A program made the translations under genes and the position numbers. A DNA stretch of 44,471 nucleotides, from assembly GCA_029945625.1 (NCBI GenBank), contig JAQSCW010000023.1:39414-83884 (forward strand), written 5' to 3'. The notes under the pieces were generated by a model. That model made no database searches, had not been told where the DNA came from, and worked only from the letters and a program-made list of their open reading frames with translations. This document shows positions 1 to 9,631 of this stretch, in pieces (within the stretch, counting starts at the first letter, position 1; every line of letters begins with the position of its first letter). Source of the DNA: a bacterium. GTDB taxonomy: Bacteria; Bacteroidota; Bacteroidia; B-17B0; Aurantibacillaceae.

Positions 1-2
1 CA

Positions 3-3000
3 CCTGCGGCAACCGCTCAAACCATCACGCCACAAGGCATTGTCACAGTGACTACAGGTGTAAATAGTTTTACCGTTGGGGCACCTGCACAAACCATTGT
101 TCCGCAAGGAGCAGTAACTGTAACAAATGGCGTAAACAGTTTTACCGTAAATGCGCCTGCACAAGTAACCCAAACTATAACACCACAGGGTGCTGTAACC
201 GTAACCACAGGTGTTAATAGCTTTACTGTAGGAGCACCTGCAGCAGTTGCGCAAACAATTGTACCACAAGGTGCGGTAACAGTAACGAATGGGGTCAACA
301 GTTTCACGGTAAGCGCACCGGCACAGGTTGCCCAAACCATAACGCCACAAGGTGCTGTAACAGTAACCGCAGGGGTTAATAGCTTTACCATCGGAGCTAG
401 TTCAGCAGTACCTCAAACCATAACACCGCAAGGGATTGTAACAGTAACTACCGGTGCAAATAGTTTTACCGTTGGCGCCCCGGCACAAACCATTGTGCCG
501 CAAGGAGCAGTAACTGTAACAAATGGTATCAACAGTTTCACCGTAAATGCGCCTGCACAAGTAACCCAAACTATAACACCACAGGGTGCTGTAACCGTAA
601 CCACAGGTGTTAATAGCTTTACTGTAGGAGCACCTGCAGCAGTTGCGCAAACAATTGTACCACAAGGTGCGGTAACAGTAACGAATGGGGTCAACAGTTT
701 CACGGTAAGCGCACCGGCACAGGTTGCCCAAACCATAACGCCACAAGGTGCTGTAACAGTAACCGCAGGGGTTAATAGCTTTACCATCGGAGCTAGTTCA
801 GCAGTACCTCAAACCATAACACCGCAAGGGATTGTAACAGTAACTACCGGTGCAAATAGTTTTACCGTTGGCGCCCCGGCACAAACCATTGTGCCGCAAG
901 GAGCAGTAACTGTAACAAATGGTATCAACAGTTTCACCGTAAATGCGCCTGCACAAGTAACCCAAACTATAACACCACAGGGTGCTGTAACCGTAACCAC
1001 AGGTGTTAATAGCTTTACAGTGGGAGCTCCTGCAGCAGTTGCTCAAACCATCGTACCACAAGGTGCCGTAACAGTTACCAATGGAGCAAATAGTTTCACC
1101 GTGAGTGCACCCGCACAAATTGCTCAAACCATCACCCCTCAGGGCGCGCTCACAGTTACTAATGGTGTAAACAGTTTCACGATTTCAGGACCCGCCGCCA
1201 CCCCAACTACAGTTATATTAGGAACGGGTGCGGTTGTAGTTACCTCTGTGGCGCCAAACAATTTTACAGTTGATGTACCCATTACCACCGTAACTCAAGG
1301 TACCAATATCGCGGTTTCAGGTTCTTATCCTAATTTTACAGTGTCTGCTCTGCCTACACTGGCCCTCAACAGCGGAAGCTTGTTAAGCATCAGTGGAGGA
1401 AATACGGTGACCATTCCCGCTACCAATATTTCCTTAACCACCGGTACGGCTGCGGCTGCAAGTATTTCTACTGTGGGACTCAATAATTTTTCTTTAAACA
1501 TTCCTTCGGCAATTACGCCTACCATTACGCCTTCGGGTGTATTATCACGCACGGCTACCGGAAGTAGTTTTACCCTCGATGTACCGGCCCCTGTATATGT
1601 AGCAGCAACAGGCGCACTTAACACCGGCACGGCCTCGGTAAACATCACCCCTTTGGCAACTTTTGTGGGTACCGTGTTAACGGTGGGTCCAACTACGAAT
1701 ACAGTTGGGATTCCATTTACACAAACTACCAGCATTATTGGTACAGGCGCTGCGTTGGTGACTTCCAATACAGCAGCCAATTATACAGTAGACGTACCTC
1801 AAACCAGTTTAACGCAAAGCACAAATATTAGTATCAATGGAAGTTTCCCTTCCTATACCATTTCTGCTTTACCAACTCTGGCACTTGCCAGCGGCAGTGT
1901 ATTAAGTATTAGTGGCGGTAACTCTGTTGTTTTTCCCGGACTTACTACGATGGCAGCAGCCGGCGTGGCTACTGTTTCAGCGGGACCAAACTACACGGTA
2001 GGTGTTCCAGCATCCAATATTGCCATGACCTTCTCGGCAGGTGCAGCGGGAGTGAGTACAACCTCCGCTAATAATTTTAATTTAAATATTCCTTCCCCTA
2101 ATATTGCAGTTACTCAAACTGCAGGTGCAGCGGGCATTACCACCGTGTCTGCAAACTCATATAATATTAATATTCCTGCACCTACCTATGTTGCCGCCAC
2201 TGGCGCACTTAACTCAGGCACCGCTTCTGTGAACATTACCCAGGCTTTAAGTATTTCGGGTAACACCATCACTTCCGGACCTGCATCCAATTCAATTAGT
2301 TTGTCCTTAATTACCAATACACTTTGGAGCACCGTTGGAAATGCCGGAACGAGTCCTGCTACAAATTTTATAGGCACAACAGATGCTCAAGACCTGGTAG
2401 TGAAAACCTCGGGTACTGAACAAATGAGGGTTACTACCGCCGGCAAAGTAGGTATTGGATCAAACGCTCCATCTGAAAATCTGCAAGTTGAAACCGGCGG
2501 TAATACAGCAGTATCCATTTTGGGAAGTTCTTCCAGTGTGGCGAATATTGGTTTTGGACTTACAGGAGGAAATCACACCATGGGTAATATCCGTTATAAC
2601 AATTCTAATAATTCATTTAATTTATGGACCAACAATACCGCCAACCGATTGGTGATTGATAACGCAGGTCTTGTTGGAATTGGTTTGGCTACGCCAACAT
2701 ATCCCCTACATGTTAACGGAGATGTGAAAGCAAATTATTTGCACGGAGACGTAATAAATGATGCCGGAACTCTTCAGTCGTTACGACTTAGAGGAAATGG
2801 TTCAGTGCTTTTTGTTGCAGATGATAATAATGATGATGTTTCAAGTGGTTTTACCTGGTATAATAATGGCGAAGCGGCTCTTAATATTCAGATGCTCCTC
2901 GATAATTCGGGTAATTTGGGAATTGGAAATGCTCTACCTACACAACGTGTAGATATAACAGGTAACCTTAAATTCTCAGGTGCCTTGATGCCGAATAACT

Positions 3001-5315
3001 TGCCGGGTACTTCTGGATATATCCTCACCTCAGCCGGTGCGGGGGTTGCTCCCACCTGGCAAAACCCGAATGGCCTCAGCTGGGGTTTGTTAGGAAACTC
3101 GTTAACGAGTACTGTTACTAATTTCGTGGGCACAACTGACAACGTGGGTCTTGCATTCAGAACCAATAATGCAATCCGGATGTCGATACTAAATACAGGT
3201 AACGTCACGGTGGGAACACCATCCAATCCTGAACCGGACGGACTATTGAATGTTGTTTCAAATAACGCCGCTGTAAATGGTCTAAATGGGGTTTTTCTGG
3301 ACATTCAAAACAGCAGCAATACCACAAACAACTTAACCGGGATACGTTTTACCGGAAGTTCGGCAGCAAATTGGTATACAAAAACTGCGATCCTTGTACC
3401 TTATACTAACGGGTCTTTTGGCGTGAGTGATATGATCTTTGCCTTAAACAATGTGAATGCCATTGGCGCAGTAAGTACTGCAGATGCGAAGATGATTATT
3501 AAATCGAACGGAAACGTGGGAATAGGTACAACGGCACCTAATTTTTATTCAGGAACTGGAAGGTACCTGTCGGTTAGCGCCAGTACGGTTTATTCAGCGA
3601 ATCAAACAGCAGCCCTTGAATTAGAAGGTTCTTCAATCAGCGGAGTAGTGCCCACCGCGAAACTAGATTTCAATTCAGTTGGCCCTCCCAACACCCCGAC
3701 AGTTACAGGAAGACTGTCTCTATATCCATCGGCAGCCAATGGAATTTATGGAGGTGATTTAGCGTTTTCAACTTATAATGGTTCGACTTTAGGAGAACGA
3801 ATGAGAATTAGCGATAATGGAAAAATTGGTATTAATACCTCGGCACCGGACGCTACACTTAGTATAGAGGGAAGTTTTGATGCTGGTACAGGAAATACCG
3901 TAACCAACGCCTTATCCTTTGCGATGGGAGTAAGCAATAACGTCACAGGAGTTGGTTCGGGCGCTATTGGTTCATTTAATACGGTCGCCGGAAATAGAGC
4001 TTTTGGCTTTGGAAACTTTGTGAGTGTACCTAATCTTGGTTCAGTTGCTTTTGGAGATTGGAGTGGGGGCTCACCTACCACACTCGCCTCCAGTACCAGT
4101 GACGAGTTTTCAGCAAGGTTTAGCAATGGTTATCGTTTCTTTACGGATCCCGCACTTACTCCGTCTCTAGGAGTTTACATTTCATCTGCAGGTAAAGTTG
4201 GCATTGGAACAGCCACACCGGCTGACAGATTTTCTGTGTATGGTTCTAAATTTAGTGTTTCGGATGGGCCACACTTAAGTTTTACGACTGATGAAGATAT
4301 TTATCCTGTTTCTTACATGTTAAATTGGGGACATAATGAACAATGGCTGATGTTTAACGGTTATTATGACGGATCATTTAGAAGCTCCAGTACAGTTGGG
4401 AATTATGCAATAACAAACCAAACTTCCGGATCCCAGGCACTGATTTTCAAGACAAATCAAGGGACAGCTCCCGGTTCATCTATCGGAACTTGGACTAATG
4501 CCTTGGCCATAAGCGGCGCGGGATTTGTTGGAATTGGTCTTGTAGCCCCACTATATCAATTACATGTGGAGAAGAATAACGCCGGTACTGTGGCATTTTT
4601 TGATAATAATTCCACGGCAGGTGGAACATGCTTATTAGCGCAAGTAAATACCAATTCTTTATCTGCAGGTACAAGAATGGCAATTGACGCCCAAACTAGA
4701 TTCGGGAATGGAACCGGATATGGAATTAATGCCACATCTTGGTACAACAGTGCCACAAATTATGGTGTTTACGGGTACGGTTATGGGGGAACTGGAGCCT
4801 ATGGTGTGCAAGGGCAGGCCGGAGGAACCGCCGGAACATGTTACGGGATTTTGGGAAGCGCATTCGGTTCAGGAACGAACTACGCAGTATATGCTTCTGG
4901 AAACTTAGCTTACACAGGAGCTTTGCAAAGCATTTCCGATCAACGATTCAAGGATGACATTCAACCACTGACCGGTGCTCTTGATAAATTGATGAAACTT
5001 CAACCAAAAACCTACAACATGAAGGTTGCAGAATATGATTATATGAATTTTTCAAAAACACGCCAATTTGGTTTGATAGCTCAAGAAGTTGAAGAGGTGC
5101 TCCCTGAACTAGTTGAAAAGGGAGTTAATCCAGGTCCGGTAGACGCGAAAACTCGCGAACCCCTTGGGGAAGAAATTACCTTTAAGACAATGAATTATCT
5201 GGGACTCACTCCTGTCATCATCCAAGCCATCAAAGAACAACAACAACAAATTGAAGATTTGAAAAAAGTAGTCGCAGAACAACAAAAACAAATAGATCAA
5301 TTATTAAAAAAATAA
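3..5315 (+). CDS. Giant repetitive surface fibre protein with C-terminal peptidase S74 chaperone domain (5' partial)
   Basis: The frame is open to the left edge, so the true start lies upstream; 1770 residues are visible. Residues 1 to about 400 are tandem repeats of about 27 residues (24 in one unit) around T-I-x-P-Q-G-x-V-T-V-T-x-G-x-N-S-F-T-V. More degenerate beta-rich repeats follow to about 770. From about 817 to 1525 there are seven GIGxxxP-type units (GIGSNAP, GIGLATP, GIGNALP, GIGTTAP, GINTSAP, GIGTATP, GIGLVAP), with a stretch near 1300-1360 resembling trimeric-autotransporter head repeats. The C-terminus (about 1643-1770) is an S74 intramolecular chaperone domain as in phage tail spikes, with SDQRFK supplying the Ser (1645) and Lys (1650) of the self-cleavage dyad, then IAQEVEEVLPE and a Gln/Lys-rich coiled coil. 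In that family the domain trimerises the fibre and then cuts itself off. No T9SS sorting domain is present. It is probably a secreted trimeric adhesin or fibre; its ligand is unknown. Confidence 0.9.
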   Translation, partial: PAATAQTITPQGIVTVTTGVNSFTVGAPAQTIVPQGAVTVTNGVNSFTVNAPAQVTQTITPQGAVTVTTGVNSFTVGAPAAVAQTIVPQGAVTVTNGVNSFTVSAPAQVAQTITPQGAVTVTAGVNSFTIGASSAVPQTITPQGIVTVTTGANSFTVGAPAQTIVPQGAVTVTNGINSFTVNAPAQVTQTITPQGAVTVTTGVNSFTVGAPAAVAQTIVPQGAVTVTNGVNSFTVSAPAQVAQTITPQGAVTVTAGVNSFTIGASSAVPQTITPQGIVTVTTGANSFTVGAPAQTIVPQGAVTVTNGINSFTVNAPAQVTQTITPQGAVTVTTGVNSFTVGAPAAVAQTIVPQGAVTVTNGANSFTVSAPAQIAQTITPQGALTVTNGVNSFTISGPAATPTTVILGTGAVVVTSVAPNNFTVDVPITTVTQGTNIAVSGSYPNFTVSALPTLALNSGSLLSISGGNTVTIPATNISLTTGTAAAASISTVGLNNFSLNIPSAITPTITPSGVLSRTATGSSFTLDVPAPVYVAATGALNTGTASVNITPLATFVGTVLTVGPTTNTVGIPFTQTTSIIGTGAALVTSNTAANYTVDVPQTSLTQSTNISINGSFPSYTISALPTLALASGSVLSISGGNSVVFPGLTTMAAAGVATVSAGPNYTVGVPASNIAMTFSAGAAGVSTTSANNFNLNIPSPNIAVTQTAGAAGITTVSANSYNINIPAPTYVAATGALNSGTASVNITQALSISGNTITSGPASNSISLSLITNTLWSTVGNAGTSPATNFIGTTDAQDLVVKTSGTEQMRVTTAGKVGIGSNAPSENLQVETGGNTAVSILGSSSSVANIGFGLTGGNHTMGNIRYNNSNNSFNLWTNNTANRLVIDNAGLVGIGLATPTYPLHVNGDVKANYLHGDVINDAGTLQSLRLRGNGSVLFVADDNNDDVSSGFTWYNNGEAALNIQMLLDNSGNLGIGNALPTQRVDITGNLKFSGALMPNNLPGTSGYILTSAGAGVAPTWQNPNGLSWGLLGNSLTSTVTNFVGTTDNVGLAFRTNNAIRMSILNTGNVTVGTPSNPEPDGLLNVVSNNAAVNGLNGVFLDIQNSSNTTNNLTGIRFTGSSAANWYTKTAILVPYTNGSFGVSDMIFALNNVNAIGAVSTADAKMIIKSNGNVGIGTTAPNFYSGTGRYLSVSASTVYSANQTAALELEGSSISGVVPTAKLDFNSVGPPNTPTVTGRLSLYPSAANGIYGGDLAFSTYNGSTLGERMRISDNGKIGINTSAPDATLSIEGSFDAGTGNTVTNALSFAMGVSNNVTGVGSGAIGSFNTVAGNRAFGFGNFVSVPNLGSVAFGDWSGGSPTTLASSTSDEFSARFSNGYRFFTDPALTPSLGVYISSAGKVGIGTATPADRFSVYGSKFSVSDGPHLSFTTDEDIYPVSYMLNWGHNEQWLMFNGYYDGSFRSSSTVGNYAITNQTSGSQALIFKTNQGTAPGSSIGTWTNALAISGAGFVGIGLVAPLYQLHVEKNNAGTVAFFDNNSTAGGTCLLAQVNTNSLSAGTRMAIDAQTRFGNGTGYGINATSWYNSATNYGVYGYGYGGTGAYGVQGQAGGTAGTCYGILGSAFGSGTNYAVYASGNLAYTGALQSISDQRFKDDIQPLTGALDKLMKLQPKTYNMKVAEYDYMNFSKTRQFGLIAQEVEEVLPELVEKGVNPGPVDAKTREPLGEEITFKTMNYLGLTPVIIQAIKEQQQQIEDLKKVVAEQQKQIDQLLKK
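145..1018 (+). repeat. 396-bp perfect tandem repeat inside the fibre gene
   Basis: Bases 145-540 and 541-936 read as identical, and a third partial copy continues to about 1018 before diverging. The 396-bp unit encodes 132 residues, equal to five subrepeats (four of 27 and one of 24 residues). Identity at silent positions points to recent duplication or gene conversion. The period is a multiple of three, so copy-number change would keep the frame. The exact copy number could also be an assembly artefact. Confidence 0.92.
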
Positions 5316-5392
5316 ACCGCTAAAAAAAACCAAACAAAACCCAATTGTATTTGAGTTTTTTTCTAAGCTTTTAGAAACGAAAAAAAACACCT

Positions 5393-8300
5393 ATGAGAAA
5401 TAAATTAACCATTTTCCTGCTTTTCATTTTTGGGCTCACGTATGCTCAGGCGCCTTTACGCATCAATTACCAAGGGGTAATGAGAGGTTCAGACGGAGCG
5501 CCTGTCATTAGCCAGAGTATTGGACTGAAGTTCGCCATTTACCAAGGTGGTAATACCACCACGGCTACGTATAACGAGTCGCAAGGAACTGTTTCTACCA
5601 ATTCATTGGGCTTGATCTTAACTCAAATTGGAAAGAACGGTAATTTGGCAACCATCAACTGGCAAAACGGTCCCTTCTTTTTGGAAGTATTGGTTGACAA
5701 CGGTAGTAGTTTTGTATCAATGGGTCTTCAGGAAATTTTAAGTGTGCCTTTTTCCATGCACGCTAAAACGGTGCCTGCCACATACACAAATAATTTATTA
5801 ACTGTGGGTGGAAATACGTTCACCTTGCCGCCAGCCGCTACCATCACACCTTTGGGCATCTTAAACATGACCAGTACGACCACCAATTCGTTTGTGTTGG
5901 ATGTGCCGGCACCAAGCTTTACATCTGCCGGTCCGGTTACTATTACAGGAACTTATCCGAACCTCACGGTATCCTCTCCAACCGTTCCTCCAAGCATGAC
6001 AGTGACCCCTTCGGGTATTGTGAATGTGACCAATACAGCTTTAAATTCTGTGGTGGTAGGGGTTCCTTCACCTACATTTACGTCGGTAGGACCAAGCAGC
6101 ATTACAGGAACTTATCCCAACCTTACACTGACCTCACCCTCCGTTGCACCTAACACCACAGTAACAGCCAATGCGGTCGGTATTGCAACCGTGAGTAATC
6201 CGGGTTTAAATAATTTTGTGGTGGGGGTACCTCAGCCTATATTTACAGCAGTTGGAGCAACCAGTATCACCGGTGTTTATCCGAACTTAACTGTTAACTC
6301 TCCGGCAGCAACGCCACCAACTTCCGTGTCGGCCAATGCAGCCGGTATTGCTACTGTTAGTTCAACCGGTACTAATTCATTTGTGGTGGGTGTGCCACAG
6401 CCAACATTTACTTCTGTTGGGCCTACTACTATTTCGGGGGTTTACCCAAACTTAACGGTTACCACACCCACAATAGCTCCTACCACAACACTGAATCAGT
6501 CAGGTGCCGTTACAATCACCACTCTGGCTGTGAACCGATTTTCGATTGGAGTTCCTCAATCCACTATAACGGTTTCGACCTTACCGGGAACTCATAGTGT
6601 GTCTACTGCAGGAACCAATAGTTTTAACATTAACGTTCCTCAAACCAATATCACGGTTTCTAACTTGCCGGGCACCACCAGTGTGTCCACCATTGGAACC
6701 AATACTTTTAACATTAACGTTCCGCCGGGTGTTACGCCGGTAACCCCTTCGGTGGTTGGAGCCGGAGCGGCAGTAGTATCACCCACTACCGGAAATAGCT
6801 TTACGGTAACGGTGCCTCAAGCCAATGTGGTATTAACACAAACTTCAGGAGTAGCCGGTATGACCAGTCCCGGAACAAACTCTTTTAATATTAACATCCC
6901 TCCTTCAAATTTAACATCGAGTGGTATTGGAACAGTTACCTCAGCGGGCACAAATAGTTTTAATATCAATATTCCTCAATCCAACTTAACGTCGACTGGC
7001 ATTGGTACTATTACTTCGGCGGGTACCAATAGTTTTAATATTAATATTCCTCAAACTAATTTAGCCGGTACCGGAGCAGCAACTGTAACGGGAGCTTTCC
7101 CGAATTACACAGTAAATGCGCCGGCGGCAACACCAAATACAAGCCTGGTTGGTACAGGAGCAGCGGCAGTAGCTACTTTAGGTATAAATTCATACAGTGT
7201 AGATGTGCCTCAATCCACTTTAACTGCAAGTGGTATTGCTACGGTGACTGCAATAGGTACCAATAGTTTTAACGTCAATGTGGCCCAAACCAATATGGCA
7301 GCGGCCGGCGTTGCAACCCTCGGGGGTGCCTTCCCCAATTATACGGTGGGTGTGCCTGCCTCAAACATTGCAGTGACTACCGCTACGGGAGTAATTTCTA
7401 TGGCGACTATCACTGCTAATAATTTTTCATTGAATATTCCACCTGCCATTACACCCACATTAACGGGAACGGGACTGGCGAGTGTGACCCCGGCAGGAAA
7501 TTCCTTTACAGTGAATGTTCCTGTTTTAACGTATACATCGGCCACCGCAGGTTTAGGTTCGGGAACAAACAGTGTCAGCATTTTGCAAGCGTTGAGCGTT
7601 ACCGGAGGGACGTTGCTGCAATCAGGACCCGCTTCTAACACCATTAGTTTGGCGGCAATTAGTCCTTGGAGACAAGCTGTGGGCTCTACCACACTCACCA
7701 ATATAACCGACAAAGTAGGAATAGGCACAAATGCACCCGCTGAAAATTTGCAAGTGGAATCGGCAACCAGTGCATCTCTGTCGCTAATTTCAGGTGCTAC
7801 GCAAACCTCTGAAGTTACATTTGGAACTACGGGAAATCATATTTTGGGTAGAATGCGATACAATAATACTACCAATGAGTTTAGTTTGTGGACCGGCGCT
7901 ACTGCCGACAGGCTCTTTATTGATGCCACAGGTAATGTAGGTATGGGAACGAACTTGCCGGTTTCAAAATTAGACGTGGCCGGAAATTTAAGATTAAGCA
8001 GCAGCAAATTATATTTGGGAGCTGTGGGCGGTGTGAACAGCGGGTACGCAGGGGTTTATGAAAGCGCAGGAAGCATGGGGATCGCCGTATTTAAAGCCGG
8101 TGCGGGTGCGACAGGGTTTGGTCCAGGTGGTAATTCGCTTGACGCATTATTTATTAAAGCAAATACTGGTGAAGTCGGTTTGGGTACTATAAATCCAATT
8201 GAGAATTTGCAAGTAGAAACAGCAGTAAATTCTTCTGTTTCAGTAGTCTCGGGCGGAACCAATACTTCGGATATATTATTTGGAACTACAGCAACTCACG

Positions 8301-9613
8301 GTCTAGGGAGAGTAAGGTATGATAATTCATCAAACACCATGTCCTTCTGGACCAATTCAACCTCGCGCGCGAGTATCAACTCAAGTGGTCAAATGATTAT
8401 TGGCAATAACGTACCGGTATTAGCCAACACCGGCTTATTACTCAGCCGAAACGGGGCATTTGATAACCGTTTGGTAATTACCGGCGGAGACAATTCTAAT
8501 ACGTATGGCGGCATGATCAATTTTGCAGAGAACTTAAATCACGTGGGTGGCATGAGTTTAAAATTAGATGCTGTATGGAACCGATTAATTTTTACAAATG
8601 ATTTGGCCGGAGCCTCCCCGGTTATGGCAATTGCAGGATATAGCGGCAACTCCGGGGTGTTGATAGGACCGGCATACGCTACCTTAAGTCCTCCTGTAAA
8701 TGGTTTGGTTACGCAGGGAGATGTAGGTATTGGCACAGCAACGCCTAACGCTCGCTTAGAGGTAGCAACTTCTACAGGTATACTTGCCGGTAGGGCACAG
8801 TCGATATTTTATCAAAACAGTGGAACAGGTGCAGCTGTTTTAGCTGAGTCAAATTTGAATGGTACTCAAACCGGCACTACCACTTTATATGCCAGGGCAT
8901 TTTTGGCAGGATGGCAAAACTTTCCACAATCACTAGGTGATATAGGTGTGCAAGGTTTTGGAAACACTTGGGGCGGCGCCTTCTCAGGCGGCGGAACATT
9001 TGCAGCACCTAATACATCAGTTGTGCTTGCGGGTTCGGGTATTGCAGGTGCATTTATGGGTGGTAATGTGGGTATTGGAACTATTGCACCTACTGCCGCA
9101 CTTGATGTGGAAGGAACTATGAAAATTACCGATGGAACAGAAGGAGCAAATAAAGTGTTGACTTCTGACGCTGCGGGTAATACAACTTGGGAAAATGGTT
9201 CTAAGAATACCGGGTTTTTGGCCTATGCCACAGGAAGTCAGGGAAACTTTGGCTCCTGGATGCAATTGACCCTTGGCAATGAGGAATTTGATGATGGAAA
9301 TAATTTCGCGTCCAATGCCTACACTGCTCCATCAACGGGCGTGTATCACTTTGATGCACAGGTTTCGTGGGGTACCGGCATGACCGTAGGCAATTGGTCG
9401 TTTATTTCAATATATAAAAATGGATCGCCTTATAAATACACCATGTCACCAACAAGCATAAATTATTACTCAATAGATTGCAGTGCTACAGTACCACTTA
9501 CAGCGGGTGATGTTATTACAATTTGGGTGGTTCAGTTTAGTAGTACTGCGAGCAGTACTTACAGTGGGGGAACAAATCAGTTTACTTATTTCAGCGGCTA
9601 CCGATTATATTAG
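5393..9613 (+). CDS. Giant repetitive surface fibre protein with C-terminal C1q-like domain
   Basis: This 1406-residue protein begins with a signal peptide (hydrophobic residues 5-16, likely cut after TYA). An N-terminal domain (about 19-125) contains RINYQGVMRGSDGAP, a motif common at the start of Bacteroidota fibre proteins. Residues about 130-720 are beta repeats of the GTNSFNINVPQ type. From about 773 to 1245 there are GIGT units (GIGTNAP, GMGTNLP, GLGTINP, GIGTATP, GIGTIAP). Residues about 1270-1406 look like a C1q/TNF-like jelly roll: YTAPSTGVYHFDAQVSW, then VPLTAGDVITIWV and a terminal YFSGYRLY. C1q-like heads trimerise and bind ligands, so this is probably a trimeric fibre with a binding head. 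It is a paralogue of the upstream gene (both carry a KVGIG...ENLQVE block and a RYNN...LW block) with a different C-terminal module. It lies 77 bp downstream of that gene. No T9SS sorting domain is visible. Confidence 0.9.
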   Translation: MRNKLTIFLLFIFGLTYAQAPLRINYQGVMRGSDGAPVISQSIGLKFAIYQGGNTTTATYNESQGTVSTNSLGLILTQIGKNGNLATINWQNGPFFLEVLVDNGSSFVSMGLQEILSVPFSMHAKTVPATYTNNLLTVGGNTFTLPPAATITPLGILNMTSTTTNSFVLDVPAPSFTSAGPVTITGTYPNLTVSSPTVPPSMTVTPSGIVNVTNTALNSVVVGVPSPTFTSVGPSSITGTYPNLTLTSPSVAPNTTVTANAVGIATVSNPGLNNFVVGVPQPIFTAVGATSITGVYPNLTVNSPAATPPTSVSANAAGIATVSSTGTNSFVVGVPQPTFTSVGPTTISGVYPNLTVTTPTIAPTTTLNQSGAVTITTLAVNRFSIGVPQSTITVSTLPGTHSVSTAGTNSFNINVPQTNITVSNLPGTTSVSTIGTNTFNINVPPGVTPVTPSVVGAGAAVVSPTTGNSFTVTVPQANVVLTQTSGVAGMTSPGTNSFNINIPPSNLTSSGIGTVTSAGTNSFNINIPQSNLTSTGIGTITSAGTNSFNINIPQTNLAGTGAATVTGAFPNYTVNAPAATPNTSLVGTGAAAVATLGINSYSVDVPQSTLTASGIATVTAIGTNSFNVNVAQTNMAAAGVATLGGAFPNYTVGVPASNIAVTTATGVISMATITANNFSLNIPPAITPTLTGTGLASVTPAGNSFTVNVPVLTYTSATAGLGSGTNSVSILQALSVTGGTLLQSGPASNTISLAAISPWRQAVGSTTLTNITDKVGIGTNAPAENLQVESATSASLSLISGATQTSEVTFGTTGNHILGRMRYNNTTNEFSLWTGATADRLFIDATGNVGMGTNLPVSKLDVAGNLRLSSSKLYLGAVGGVNSGYAGVYESAGSMGIAVFKAGAGATGFGPGGNSLDALFIKANTGEVGLGTINPIENLQVETAVNSSVSVVSGGTNTSDILFGTTATHGLGRVRYDNSSNTMSFWTNSTSRASINSSGQMIIGNNVPVLANTGLLLSRNGAFDNRLVITGGDNSNTYGGMINFAENLNHVGGMSLKLDAVWNRLIFTNDLAGASPVMAIAGYSGNSGVLIGPAYATLSPPVNGLVTQGDVGIGTATPNARLEVATSTGILAGRAQSIFYQNSGTGAAVLAESNLNGTQTGTTTLYARAFLAGWQNFPQSLGDIGVQGFGNTWGGAFSGGGTFAAPNTSVVLAGSGIAGAFMGGNVGIGTIAPTAALDVEGTMKITDGTEGANKVLTSDAAGNTTWENGSKNTGFLAYATGSQGNFGSWMQLTLGNEEFDDGNNFASNAYTAPSTGVYHFDAQVSWGTGMTVGNWSFISIYKNGSPYKYTMSPTSINYYSIDCSATVPLTAGDVITIWVVQFSSTASSTYSGGTNQFTYFSGYRLY

Positions 9614-9631
9614 AAATTATAATTGAAAAAA

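Noticed and set aside
17-1127. Long open frames on the minus strand across the fibre repeats, rich in Val, Thr, Cys and Tyr.
   Set aside because: They are shadows of the repetitive plus-strand coding sequence: they repeat with the same 396-bp period, have no start signals and do not resemble any protein.
3-1200. Regularly spaced short repeats that could look like a CRISPR array.
   Set aside because: The repeats are in frame with a coding sequence, the intervening DNA is also repetitive, and no cas gene is nearby.
5360-5377. Hairpin TTTCTAA-GCTT-TTAGAAA between the two fibre genes as a terminator.
   Set aside because: The stem is short and AT-rich and has no T tract after it on the plus strand, so termination there is not supported.
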